Notes under the pieces: generated by a model
Seen by the model: only the letters and a program-made list of their open reading frames with translations
Told to the model about the DNA's origin: nothing
Databases searched by the model: none
Shown: positions 16,908-25,037 of the stretch, in pieces
Position numbering within the stretch: position 1 is the stretch's first letter
How the letters are laid out: every line of letters begins with the position of its first letter
Made by a program: the position numbers and the translations under genes
Source of the DNA: Vibrio barjaei
GTDB lineage: Bacteria; Pseudomonadota; Gammaproteobacteria; Enterobacterales; Vibrionaceae
NCBI RefSeq assembly: GCF_001639065.2
Contig: NZ_LQXO02000064.1
Location: 1 to 64,000, forward strand
Reading direction: 5' to 3'
Length of the DNA: 64,000 nt

Positions 16908-17342
16908 TTAGCCTTCGATCAGTTTATTACCACCGATCTCAATTTTACGCGGTTTCATCGCTTCTGGTATTTCACGTTCTAGGTCAACGTGAAGCAAGCC
17001 ATTCTCCATGCTTGCACCAACCACCTTCACATAGTCAGCTAGTTGGAACTTACGCTCAAAATCGCGCTCTGCTATGCCTTGGTAAACATAGTTTTTACCT
17101 TCTTCAGCTTTACGCTCACCCTTAACAATCAATAGATTCTCTTTTTGAGTAAGATCGAGCTGCTCTTCAGCAAAGCCAGCCACAGCCATAGTGATACGGA
17201 AGTGGTTCTCGTCTTGTTGTTCGATGTTATACGGAGGGTAACCGCCTGAAGCGTTTTTCGCGGTGTTCGCTTCCATCATATTAAATAGACGATCGAAGCC
17301 GATTGCGTTGCGGTATAAAGGAGTGAAATCTACAGTTCTCAT
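16908..17342 (-). CDS. ibpA: Small heat-shock protein IbpA (Hsp20)
   Basis: Alpha-crystallin-type holdase that binds unfolding proteins during heat shock and hands them to DnaK/ClpB. The 144-aa protein begins MRTVDFTPLYRNAIGFDRLF like enteric IbpA/B; the alpha-crystallin domain spans about residues 35-125 (YNIEQQDENHFRITMAVAGF ...), and the tail has the IEI-type oligomerisation motif (RKIEIG). It is a single copy, where enterics have ibpAB. Upstream are a sigma-32 promoter and a roughly 200-nt leader with ROSE-like hairpins, so control is both transcriptional and by temperature-sensing RNA. Confidence 0.94.
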   Translation of the reverse strand: MRTVDFTPLYRNAIGFDRLFNMMEANTAKNASGGYPPYNIEQQDENHFRITMAVAGFAEEQLDLTQKENLLIVKGERKAEEGKNYVYQGIAERDFERKFQLADYVKVVGASMENGLLHVDLEREIPEAMKPRKIEIGGNKLIEG

Positions 17343-17345
17343 AAT

Positions 17346-17368
17346 ACTATCCTCAGTTAAGCAATAGT
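17346..17368 (-). ncRNA. ROSE-like RNA thermometer hairpin before ibpA
   Basis: On the minus strand an ACTAT/ATAGT stem encloses TTGCTT, an AACTG loop and the AGGA ribosome site, which lies 7 nt before the ibpA ATG. Pairing of a UUGCU-type strand to the ribosome site, with a bulged G, is the hallmark of ROSE thermometers. It should melt at heat-shock temperature and free the ribosome site. Confidence 0.8.
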
Positions 17369-17450
17369 CTTAGCTCTATTATTCATAAGAACTAAGGGGA
17401 TTCATGGCTTATTCCCTGATGTTTGTTGATAAACGGGACATAAGTTGGAA

Positions 17451-17474
17451 TCAATCTAAATAGTGTGCTGCCAC
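17451..17474 (-). other. Possible 7-codon upstream reading frame in the ibpA leader
   Basis: On the minus strand a GTG lies about 6 nt after the GAGG of the upstream ROSE-like copy and opens a frame of seven codons (MAAHYLD) before TGA. It may be a regulatory mini-frame, a relic of a lost paralogue, or chance. Confidence 0.25.
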
Positions 17475-17499
17475 CGTTATCCTCTCTTGAGCAATAAGG
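17474..17499 (-). repeat. Second, upstream copy of the ROSE-like element
   Basis: On the minus strand TATTGCTCAAGAGAGGATA matches 16 of 19 positions of the element at the ibpA start (TATTGCTTAACTGAGGATA). It can form the same kind of hairpin (CCTTAT / ATAA-C-GG with CTC/GAG inside). A second shared block (GATnCCAACTTATG, 13 of 14 identical) occurs at 17520-17533 and 17439-17452, so the leader looks like a tandem duplication. Confidence 0.7.
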
Positions 17500-17547
17500 G
17501 ATCAGCTATTTCCGAGGCCCATAAGTTGGCATCCTCTTCATTACCTT

Positions 17548-17576
17548 ATATAGGGATGATGCACTCCATATTCAAG
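17548..17576 (-). promoter_or_regulatory. Sigma-32 heat-shock promoter of ibpA
   Basis: On the minus strand CTTGAA (17571-17576), a 15-nt spacer and CCCTATAT (17548-17555), close to the RpoH consensus CTTGAAA-N11-15-CCCCATnT. The start would lie near 17541, leaving a leader of about 200 nt. Confidence 0.85.
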
Positions 17577-17638
17577 AGAGCCCTACTCTTTTTTCTATAA
17601 ACGGACACTCACTATCAACAATAAGAATACGCGAGTAA

Positions 17639-17671
17639 TAAAAAACGCCACCCTAAGGCAGCGTTTTTTTG
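17639..17671 (-). terminator. Terminator of dnaA-dnaN-recF-gyrB
   Basis: On the minus strand AACGCTGCC / GGTGGCGTT-like stem with a TTAGG loop and a T6 tract, about 20 nt after the gyrB stop. Confidence 0.85.
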
Positions 17672-17689
17672 TTTAGCAGAACAACCCGT

Positions 17690-20107
17690 CTATACGTCTA
17701 GGTTGGCCACTTTCAGTGCGTTTTCTTCGATGAAGTTACGACGAGGTTCTACTTGGTCACCCATCAACGTGGTAAACAGTTGATCAGCGCCAACCGCGTC
17801 TTCAATCGTCACCTGCATCATACGACGAGTCTCTGGATCCATGGTTGTTTCCCACAGCTGATCAGGGTTCATCTCACCCAGACCTTTATAGCGTTGTAGG
17901 CTTAAACCACGACGTGACTCTTTGATTAACCACTCAAGAGCATCAACGAAGTTAGTAATTTCTTGAGTACGCTCACCACGTTTGATGTAAGCACCCTCTT
18001 CAATCAGACCGTCTAACGCTTCTGACGTATCTGCCAATTGGCGATACTCTTTCGAGTTAAGTAGATCAACACTGATAACGTGCTCATGAGTCACGCCATG
18101 GGTACGAACCACAACTTTAGGTAGGTTTACACCCAGTTCAGCGTGCTGTTCTACTTCAAAGCTGTATTGACTTGCGCCCACTTCTTTGTTGTTTAGCTGC
18201 TCAACAAGCTGTTTAGACCATGCTTCCACCGCCGCAGCGTCATGACATTGCTCAGCAGTTAGACGCGGTACATACATGAATTCGCCAACCATAGCATGTG
18301 GATAACGACGACTCATGCGGTCAACAGTTTTAACTGCAGCATTGTATTGCTGAACTAGCTTCTCAAGAGCTTCACCAGCCAGTGCAGGTGCTTCAGAATT
18401 AACATGCAGTGCAGCGTTATCTAGAGCCAGAGATACTTGATACTGGTTCATGGCATCTTCATCTTTAATATACTGCTCTTGTTTGCCTTTCTTCACTTTG
18501 TAAAGTGGTGGCTGAGCAATATATACGTAGCCACGCTCAATAAGCTCTGGCATTTGACGATAGAAGAACGTTAATAGCAGCGTACGAATGTGAGAACCAT
18601 CCACGTCCGCATCGGTCATGATAATGATGTTGTGATAACGCAGTTTGTCTGGGTTATATTCATCACGACCAATACCACAGCCAAGTGCCGTGATCAGCGT
18701 TGCCACTTCTTGAGAAGACAGCATTTTGTCGAAGCGCGCTTTTTCTACGTTAAGGATTTTACCTTTAAGTGGAAGAATCGCTTGGTTCTTACGGTTACGA
18801 CCCTGCTTAGCACTACCGCCCGCAGAGTCACCCTCCACTATGTATAGTTCAGAAAGCGCTGGGTCTTTCTCCTGGCAGTCAGCCAGTTTACCTGGTAGAC
18901 CGGCTAAATCTAATGCACCTTTACGACGAGTCATCTCACGAGCTTTACGTGCTGCATCACGAGCACGAGCAGCGTCGATGATCTTGGTACAAACAATCTT
19001 CGCTTCACCAGGGTTCTCAACAAGGAACTCAGACAGTTTCTCACCCATCGCAGACTCAACCGCTGATTTCACTTCCGATGAAACCAACTTGTCTTTGGTT
19101 TGGCTTGAGAACTTAGGATCTGGCACTTTCACCGAAACGATAGCAGTTAGACCTTCACGCGCATCATCGCCTGATGTCGCAGTTTTCGCTTTCTTAGAAA
19201 AGCCTTCTTTATCCATAAACGTGTTCAGCGTACGCGTTAACGCCGCACGGAAGCCAGCAAGGTGAGTACCACCATCACGTTGAGGGATATTGTTAGTAAA
19301 GCAATAGATGTTTTCTTGGTAACCATCGTTCCACTGCATCGCCACTTCGACAGTAATACCGTCATCACGCTCGTTATCGAAGTGGAAGATTTTTTGGATG
19401 ATTGGTGTTTTATTGGTGTTTAAGTGCTCAACAAACGCTTGGATACCACCTTCAAACATGAAGTGGTCCATTTTGTCTTCTTCGCGCTTATCAATCAGCT
19501 TGATAGACACACCAGAGTTTAGGAACGATAGCTCACGAAGACGCTTTGCTAAGATATCGTAATGGAACTCAATGTTAGTGAAGGTTTCTTCACTTGGCCA
19601 GAAGCGGATTTCCGTACCCGTTTTATCCGTATCACCAACCACAGCGAGTGGCGCTTCTGGCTCACCGTGGTGATAGGTTTGAGTATGAATTTGACCGCCA
19701 CGATGAATGGTTAGCGTCACTTTTTTCGACAAGGCGTTTACTACCGAAACACCTACACCGTGCAGACCACCCGATACTTTGTATGAGTTGTCATCAAACT
19801 TACCACCCGCGTGAAGTACCGTCATGATAACTTCCGCAGCAGAAACCTGCTCTTCTGGGTGCATTTCAGTCGGGATACCACGACCATCATCGCTAACAGA
19901 AACAGAGTTGTCCTCATGGATTGTCACAATAATGTCGTTACAGTGACCAGCCAACGCTTCATCAATTGAGTTATCAACCACCTCAAAAACCATGTGGTGC
20001 AGACCGGTTCCATCGTCCGTGTCACCAATGTACATTCCCGGACGCTTACGTACTGCATCCAGACCCTTTAGTACCTTAATACTCGATGAATCGTAATTTT
20101 CTGACAT
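17690..20107 (-). CDS. gyrB: DNA gyrase subunit B
   Basis: ATPase subunit of DNA gyrase, which with GyrA introduces negative supercoils. The 805-aa protein is the E. coli length. It shows the GHKL ATPase motifs (DNSIDEALAGHC; DDGRGIPTE; GGLHGVGVSVVN near residues 114-125). The TOPRIM domain has EGDSAGGSAKQGRNRKNQAI near 424-443 and the metal-binding DADVDGSHI near 498. The C-terminal YKGLGEMNPDQLWETTMDP is intact. Last gene of the dnaA operon, 12 nt after recF. No unusual residues were seen in the quinolone region. Confidence 0.97.
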   Translation of the reverse strand: MSENYDSSSIKVLKGLDAVRKRPGMYIGDTDDGTGLHHMVFEVVDNSIDEALAGHCNDIIVTIHEDNSVSVSDDGRGIPTEMHPEEQVSAAEVIMTVLHAGGKFDDNSYKVSGGLHGVGVSVVNALSKKVTLTIHRGGQIHTQTYHHGEPEAPLAVVGDTDKTGTEIRFWPSEETFTNIEFHYDILAKRLRELSFLNSGVSIKLIDKREEDKMDHFMFEGGIQAFVEHLNTNKTPIIQKIFHFDNERDDGITVEVAMQWNDGYQENIYCFTNNIPQRDGGTHLAGFRAALTRTLNTFMDKEGFSKKAKTATSGDDAREGLTAIVSVKVPDPKFSSQTKDKLVSSEVKSAVESAMGEKLSEFLVENPGEAKIVCTKIIDAARARDAARKAREMTRRKGALDLAGLPGKLADCQEKDPALSELYIVEGDSAGGSAKQGRNRKNQAILPLKGKILNVEKARFDKMLSSQEVATLITALGCGIGRDEYNPDKLRYHNIIIMTDADVDGSHIRTLLLTFFYRQMPELIERGYVYIAQPPLYKVKKGKQEQYIKDEDAMNQYQVSLALDNAALHVNSEAPALAGEALEKLVQQYNAAVKTVDRMSRRYPHAMVGEFMYVPRLTAEQCHDAAAVEAWSKQLVEQLNNKEVGASQYSFEVEQHAELGVNLPKVVVRTHGVTHEHVISVDLLNSKEYRQLADTSEALDGLIEEGAYIKRGERTQEITNFVDALEWLIKESRRGLSLQRYKGLGEMNPDQLWETTMDPETRRMMQVTIEDAVGADQLFTTLMGDQVEPRRNFIEENALKVANLDV

Positions 20108-20119
20108 GAGTTTCTCTCA

Positions 20120-21202
20120 CTATTTACCTGGTTCTATTGTGCCATGTTCCACATGAAACATCTTGCCATTTTCGTCAATCATATCGGCGACTTGGCTTTG
20201 GGTAATAGAACTTACAAAAACTTGAGCGTTCGTCTGTTTTAGGTAATCCGCTAAGCGTTTACGACGAAGGCTATCTAATTCGGAAGCAAAGTCATCTATT
20301 AAATAAATGCACTGCTTACCAGTCAACTCGGCGAGATGCTGTCCCTGCGCTAAACGCAGTGCACACATCATCAGTTTTAGCTGACCTCGAGACAACACAT
20401 CCTCAACTGGCGTGTTGTTCACTTTAATTCTTAAGTCGGCTTTATTAGGACCACTAAAGGTGTACCCTAAGCTCTGGTCTCGTTCAAAGTTGCGCTCTAA
20501 TAGCTCAGCATAGGGCGTGTCTTTTTCCCAACCACGGTAGTAGCCAAGTTTGATTTCAAACTCGGGCAAAAACGACTGACACATTTCCTCGGCAAGAGTT
20601 TGCATCTGTTCGACATAACACCGACGCCAATCATCAATTTGTTCCGCCAACTGGGCCAAATCACGATCCCAATAGCTCAATTCTCGATAACTGGTCGCGC
20701 TCTTAAGTAGAGCATTACGTTGCTTACTTAAACGCTTAAATCGTCCCCAAGCTTCATGAAAGCCCGGTTCAGAGTGAAACACACCCCAGTCGATAAAAGC
20801 ACGGCGAAATTTTGGTCCATCCGTCAGTAATTCAAACCCTTCTGGATGAATTAATTGCAGCGGTAACACCTTGGCAAGCTGAGCCAACTTTTGCCCAGAT
20901 TGACCGCCTATTTTAACCTCAGTTGAGCCATCACGCTGCTTATTAATGCCAACGGGTATCTCAAATTGATCCGAGTTCAAAAAACGGCCATGAACAAACA
21001 GCTCTTGGCAGTCATTTTGAATCACTCGACCTGTTAGCGAGCTCTTAAAAGAGCGTCCATGACCGAGTAGATAAATGGCTTCTAAGACACTGGTTTTGCC
21101 ACTGCCGTTAGGGCCAATAATAAAGTTAAAGCCTGTAGATAGTTCTATATCACAGGCTTTAATATTACGAAATTGCTGTACCATTAAGCGCGTAAGCGGC
21201 AT
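20120..21202 (-). CDS. recF: DNA replication and repair protein RecF
   Basis: SMC-like ATPase that with RecO and RecR loads RecA at single-strand gaps. At 360 aa it has the family length. Walker A is GPNGSGKTSVLEA near residues 30-42, the ABC-type signature is SRGQLKLMMCAL near 270, and Walker B is CIYLIDDFASELD near 300-312. It sits 15 nt after dnaN in the conserved dnaA-dnaN-recF-gyrB operon. A parS-like sequence lies within its 3' end (20145-20160), so those codons carry a double constraint. Confidence 0.96.
   Translation of the reverse strand: MPLTRLMVQQFRNIKACDIELSTGFNFIIGPNGSGKTSVLEAIYLLGHGRSFKSSLTGRVIQNDCQELFVHGRFLNSDQFEIPVGINKQRDGSTEVKIGGQSGQKLAQLAKVLPLQLIHPEGFELLTDGPKFRRAFIDWGVFHSEPGFHEAWGRFKRLSKQRNALLKSATSYRELSYWDRDLAQLAEQIDDWRRCYVEQMQTLAEEMCQSFLPEFEIKLGYYRGWEKDTPYAELLERNFERDQSLGYTFSGPNKADLRIKVNNTPVEDVLSRGQLKLMMCALRLAQGQHLAELTGKQCIYLIDDFASELDSLRRKRLADYLKQTNAQVFVSSITQSQVADMIDENGKMFHVEHGTIEPGK
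20145..20160. other. parS-like centromere site inside recF
   Basis: TGTTCCACATGAAACA matches the ParB/Spo0J binding consensus TGTTnCACGTGAAACA except for one A in place of G at the centre. It lies about 11 kb from oriC on the dnaA side, in the region where chromosomal parS sites cluster. ParA and ParB of chromosome 1 are encoded at 33.9-35.6 kb. It is the only such match I found in the window by eye. Confidence 0.72.
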
Positions 21203-21217
21203 AACATCATGCCTAGC

Positions 21218-22318
21218 TTAGAGACGAATCGGCATCACCACATACATGGCACTGTCATCTTCGCTATTTTCAATCAACGCACTCGCATTGGCATTCGACA
21301 TAGAAATACGGACCTGATCGCAACGCAGCGTGTTCAGTACATCTAAAACGTATGACACATTGAAACCAATTTCTAATGCATCGCCTTGGAACTCGACGTC
21401 TAACATTTCTTCCGCTTCTTCCTGTTCAGGGTTATTCGCGGTAATGCGCATTTCGTTCTGGTCTAGATTGACTCGCACACCACGGAACTTCTCATTAGAA
21501 AGAATAGCGGCGCGTGAGAATGCTTGTCGTAGTTCGTCGCAGTTGGCTTCCAGTGTTTTATCGGTATTTTGCGGCAAAACGCGGCGATAATCAGGGAAAC
21601 GACCATCAACAAGCTTAGAAGTAAAGATAAAGTTATTCACTTCTGCGCGGATATTAGAGCTGCCAATTTGCAGCGTCACTGGTTGCTCTGGAGCATCTAA
21701 TAACTTAGACAGCTCCTGCACGCCTTTGCGCGGAACAATAATTTGTTTGTTGTCAAAACTGCCTTCAAGTGACACCAAAGCAACTGCCATACGGTGGCCA
21801 TCAGTGGCAACAGAACGAAGCGTGTTTTGGTCTAACTCAAACAGCATACCGTTGAGATAATAACGAACGTCTTGGTTCGCCATTGAAAATTGTGTTTTTT
21901 CTATCAGTGATTTAAGTTCGGCTTGAGTAACGGTCACTGCCACTTCTTGTTGCCAATCTTCAATATTTGGGAAGTCGCTGGCTGGTAAAGTCGATAGCGA
22001 GAAACGACTGCGTCCAGAACGCACTTGTACACGATCGCCTTCTAATACAATAGTGATAGTAGAGTCATCCGGCAATCCACGACAAATATCTAGGAACTTG
22101 CGTGAAGGTACCGTCACACTACCCGCTTCAAACTCACTCTCTAGCGTCACTTTACTTACTAGCTCAACTTCTAAGTCGGTTGCAGTAAGAGAAAGCACCC
22201 CTTCTTCAACCTTCAACAGCAAATTGCCCAAAATAGGTAATGTTGGTCGCCCACCTAGCGCGCCAGAGACTTGTTGTAACGGCTTTAATAAGTGATGACG
22301 TTCGATAGTAAATTTCAT
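21218..22318 (-). CDS. dnaN: DNA polymerase III beta sliding clamp
   Basis: Beta clamp that encircles DNA and tethers polymerase III. With the ATG at 22318 the protein is 366 aa and begins MKFTIERHHLLKPLQQVSGALGG, as in other Vibrio and enterics; the frame is open 10 codons further up, but AAGAG sits at the right distance from 22318. The C-terminus YVVMPIRL forms the partner-binding surface. Three repeated clamp domains are expected across the full length. Located between dnaA and recF. Confidence 0.97.
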   Translation of the reverse strand: MKFTIERHHLLKPLQQVSGALGGRPTLPILGNLLLKVEEGVLSLTATDLEVELVSKVTLESEFEAGSVTVPSRKFLDICRGLPDDSTITIVLEGDRVQVRSGRSRFSLSTLPASDFPNIEDWQQEVAVTVTQAELKSLIEKTQFSMANQDVRYYLNGMLFELDQNTLRSVATDGHRMAVALVSLEGSFDNKQIIVPRKGVQELSKLLDAPEQPVTLQIGSSNIRAEVNNFIFTSKLVDGRFPDYRRVLPQNTDKTLEANCDELRQAFSRAAILSNEKFRGVRVNLDQNEMRITANNPEQEEAEEMLDVEFQGDALEIGFNVSYVLDVLNTLRCDQVRISMSNANASALIENSEDDSAMYVVMPIRL

Positions 22319-22405
22319 AGATAACTCTTCGTAAAGCTGGCAATCCATGCCACTTATATGCGAAATACAATAACTTGAATGCTAATTATAGCGATTATGC
22401 CACTA

Positions 22406-23812
22406 TTATGAAGAAAGCGTACGAATTAAGTTCGAATAGTCTTCTTTAATATCGTGACTTTCTTCGCGTAGCTGAGCAATCTTACGACAAGCATGAAGCA
22501 CTGTGGTGTGGTCACGACCACCAAATGCATCGCCAATTTCCGGAAGACTGTGGTTGGTAAGCTCTTTTGCCAAAGCCATCGCCAACTGGCGAGGACGCGC
22601 AACCGAACGAGAGCGACGTTTTGACAATAAGTCGGCCACTTTAATCTTGTAGTACTCAGCAACGGTCTTTTGAATGTTGTCTATGGTGACTAGCTTCTCT
22701 TGTAGTGCTAATAGATCGCGCAGCGCCTCTCGAACAAAGTCGATAGTGATAGGACGGCCAGTAAAGTTCGCGTTGGCGATAACACGGTTAAGTGCCCCTT
22801 CCAACTCACGAACATTAGAACGTAAGCGCTTAGCAATAAAGAACGCCACCTCATCAGCAAGGTGAATTTGATGATCTTCTGCTTTCTTCATCAAAATTGC
22901 CACGCGAGTTTCAAGCTCTGGTGGCTCGATCGCAACCGTCAAACCCCAACCGAAACGGGATTTTAGACGATCCTCTACCCCATTTATCTCTTTAGGGTAG
23001 CGATCAGAGGTAAGAATGATCTGTTGGTTACCTTCTAATAGAGCATTGAAGGTATGGAAGAACTCTTCTTGAGAACGTTCTTTATTAGCAAAGAACTGAA
23101 TATCATCGATAAGCAATGCGTCAACGCTACGATAGTAACGTTTAAATTCTTCAATCGCGTTGTTTTGTAGTGCTTTTACCATGTCTTGAACAAAACGTTC
23201 AGAGTGCATGTACACAACTTTCGCGTTCGGCTTGTTATCAACAATCGCATTGCCTACCGCATGCAGCAAGTGGGTTTTACCTAGACCAGTACCGCCGTAT
23301 AAAAACAGCGGGTTGTATGCTGCACCAGGATTATCCGCAACTTGACGCGCAGCAGCTAAGCCGAGTTGGTTCGACTTACCTTCAACGAAATTATTGAATT
23401 TATGCTTGATATTAACGTTCGAGCGATGATTGATATCTGAGACTTCAGCCTCATCGTCCCACGTTTTATGCACAGGCTGACGTGCTTGCAACTGTGCTGG
23501 CGCTGAAGATTCTGCCGCTACATCAGCGGCCGTCTTAACAGGCTTAGGCGCTGGTGGCGCAGAAACTGGCTTACTGCCGACTTCAAAACGTAAGTTAGGT
23601 ACGTCATTACCGCAATACTCTTTAAGTAAACGGTTGATGCTGTTTAAGTATCTGTCACGTACCCAATCTAATACAAAGCGATTAGGCGCAAATAGAGTTA
23701 GGGTGTTGTCATTAAGTTCAGCTTGTAATGGTCTGACCCACATGCTGAATTCGGTAGCGGGTAGCTCTTCTTGTAGTCGTTGCGAACATTGCAACCAAAG
23801 CGAAGATGACAC
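22406..23812 (-). CDS. dnaA: Chromosomal replication initiator DnaA
   Basis: Initiator ATPase that binds the DnaA boxes of oriC (at 31.0-31.3 kb here) and opens the duplex. The 468-aa protein shows domain I (SLWLQCSQRLQEELP), a Pro/Ala-rich linker (about 85-115), the AAA+ domain with Walker A GGTGLGKTHLLHA near 172-184 and Walker B LLIDDIQF near 233, and the DNA-binding domain IV with GGRDHTTVLHACRKI near 430. It starts with GTG after GAGAG. A DnaA box and several GATC sites lie upstream, consistent with autoregulation and SeqA/Dam control. Confidence 0.97.
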   Translation of the reverse strand: MSSSLWLQCSQRLQEELPATEFSMWVRPLQAELNDNTLTLFAPNRFVLDWVRDRYLNSINRLLKEYCGNDVPNLRFEVGSKPVSAPPAPKPVKTAADVAAESSAPAQLQARQPVHKTWDDEAEVSDINHRSNVNIKHKFNNFVEGKSNQLGLAAARQVADNPGAAYNPLFLYGGTGLGKTHLLHAVGNAIVDNKPNAKVVYMHSERFVQDMVKALQNNAIEEFKRYYRSVDALLIDDIQFFANKERSQEEFFHTFNALLEGNQQIILTSDRYPKEINGVEDRLKSRFGWGLTVAIEPPELETRVAILMKKAEDHQIHLADEVAFFIAKRLRSNVRELEGALNRVIANANFTGRPITIDFVREALRDLLALQEKLVTIDNIQKTVAEYYKIKVADLLSKRRSRSVARPRQLAMALAKELTNHSLPEIGDAFGGRDHTTVLHACRKIAQLREESHDIKEDYSNLIRTLSS

Positions 23813-23917
23813 GGTGCTCTCACTCTATTTATTTGAATTGGAAAAGATTGGTAATTTTACCTGTTGATAACCAAGATCGCCAGTAAATGATCAGTGATCC
23901 AGTGAATAAGATCTAAG

Positions 23918-23926
23918 TTATTCACA
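23918..23926 (+). promoter_or_regulatory. DnaA box upstream of dnaA
   Basis: TTATTCACA, a full match to TTATnCACA, about 105 nt before the dnaA start and flanked by GATC sites. It is probably used for DnaA autoregulation. Confidence 0.65.
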
Positions 23927-24021
23927 ATTTTTTCGGTTGAATTCGCTTGATCCACACAATTTGCCCTAATTTTACTCACAAATGAATGCACAAAACACAG
24001 ATCTACCCACAAAAGCAGTCT

Positions 24022-24048
24022 GTTGATCTAACTTGTGTATAGATCAAC
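24022..24048. repeat. Inverted repeat with GATC in both arms
   Basis: GTTGATCTA (24022-24030) and TAGATCAAC (24040-24048), a perfect 9-bp inverted repeat with a 9-nt centre (ACTTGTGTA). A near-consensus DnaA box read on the minus strand (CTATACACA) covers the centre and the first bases of the right arm. Confidence 0.6.
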
Positions 24049-24203
24049 GTTAAAGCTGTCATTATCTTTTTGTTTACTATTGATAGAGTGATGAAAAAGT
24101 CAGCGTTCACCCCCGAGTTTGTTATGGTTAATAACAACTAGTTATTTAACTTATCGACATGTTTACCAGTAACATCCTCTCCATAAATATCAGGAGTAGT
24201 AAA

Positions 24204-24968
24204 ATGAAAAACTGGATTAAAGGCCTTCTAACCGCTTTAGCGCTTTCTGCAACCGTATCTCAAGCAGCATATGCTGCGACACAACAAGAAGTGAAAGTCG
24301 GCATGTCTGGTCGCTACTTCCCATTTACGTTTGTTAAACAAGACAAGTTACAAGGGTTTGAAGTCGACCTTTGGGATGAAATTGGTCGTCGCAATGACTA
24401 TAACGTAGAGTACGTGACGGCAAACTTTTCAGGTTTGTTTGGTTTGCTTGAGACCGGTCGTATCGACACGATTTCTAACCAAATCACTATGACAGACGCT
24501 CGTAAAGCGAAATATCTGTTCGCAGACCCATATGTAGTTGATGGTGCTCAAATTACCGTTCGAAAAGGTAATGACAGCATTCAAGGTATCGATGATTTAG
24601 CAGGTAAAACAGTCGCAGTGAACCTTGGGTCAAACTTCGAACAACTGCTACGTAGTTACGATAAAGACGGCAAAATCACCATCAAAACTTACGATACAGG
24701 TATTGAACATGACGTCGCGCTAGGCCGTGCTGATGCTTTTGTTATGGATCGCCTTTCTGCACTTGAACTGATCAAGAAAACAGGCCTGCCACTGCAACTT
24801 GCAGGTCAACCTTTTGAAACCATCGAGAATGCTTGGCCATTCGTAAACAACGAAAAAGGTCAAAAGCTGCAACAAGAAGTAAATAGCGCACTGGCAGACA
24901 TGCGAGCTGATGGTACGCTAGCAAAAATCTCTGAGAAGTGGTTTGGTGCTGATATCACTAAAAAGTAA
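24204..24968 (+). CDS. Polar amino-acid ABC transporter, periplasmic binding protein
   Basis: Periplasmic substrate-binding protein of a type I polar amino-acid importer. From the ATG at 24204 (AGGAG upstream) it is 254 aa with a signal peptide ending AYAA near residue 25. The mature part has the family hallmarks GFEVDLWDEIGRR and NQITMTDARKAKYLFADPYV. Its sequence, and that of the ATPase, are closest in feel to cystine-type (TcyJ/TcyA) transporters, but the substrate is not proven. Permease and ATPase genes follow after a hairpin, which probably lets the binding protein be made in excess. Confidence 0.85.
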   Translation: MKNWIKGLLTALALSATVSQAAYAATQQEVKVGMSGRYFPFTFVKQDKLQGFEVDLWDEIGRRNDYNVEYVTANFSGLFGLLETGRIDTISNQITMTDARKAKYLFADPYVVDGAQITVRKGNDSIQGIDDLAGKTVAVNLGSNFEQLLRSYDKDGKITIKTYDTGIEHDVALGRADAFVMDRLSALELIKKTGLPLQLAGQPFETIENAWPFVNNEKGQKLQQEVNSALADMRADGTLAKISEKWFGADITKK

Positions 24969-24983
24969 GTGATTACTATTGAT

Positions 24984-25018
24984 ACGCCCACTACTCTTGG
25001 TAGTGGGCGTTTGTTTTT
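24984..25018 (+). terminator. Intra-operon hairpin after the binding-protein gene
   Basis: ACGCCCACTAC / GTAGTGGGCGT, a perfect 11-bp stem followed by TTGTTTTT. It lies between the binding-protein and permease genes, and probably ends most transcripts or protects the first cistron. Confidence 0.85.
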
Positions 25019-25037
25019 CTAAGAGTTTGGTGCTGTT

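Larger units (their letters stand above)
23813..24203. promoter_or_regulatory. dnaA / ABC transporter divergent regulatory region
   Basis: This 391-nt region has no gene. It holds eight GATC sites between about 23,876 and 24,046, a consensus DnaA box TTATTCACA (23918-23926) and a second box-like sequence inside the inverted repeat at 24022-24048. The dnaA promoter should lie here on the minus strand, and the promoter of the binding-protein gene on the plus strand. I could not fix either by sequence alone. Confidence 0.6.

Noticed and set aside
18726..19265. 179-codon open frame on the plus strand inside gyrB
   Set aside because: It lies fully antisense to the strongly conserved gyrB and has no ribosome site, no recognisable domain and codon bias that merely reflects the gyrB frame.
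20760..20790. Second parS near GTGAAACA in recF
   Set aside because: Only one half of the palindrome matches (GTGAAACA); the other half does not.
24984..25018. End of the ABC transporter operon
   Set aside because: The hairpin looks like a terminator, but the permease and ATPase genes just after it clearly belong to the same transporter; partial termination is the better reading.
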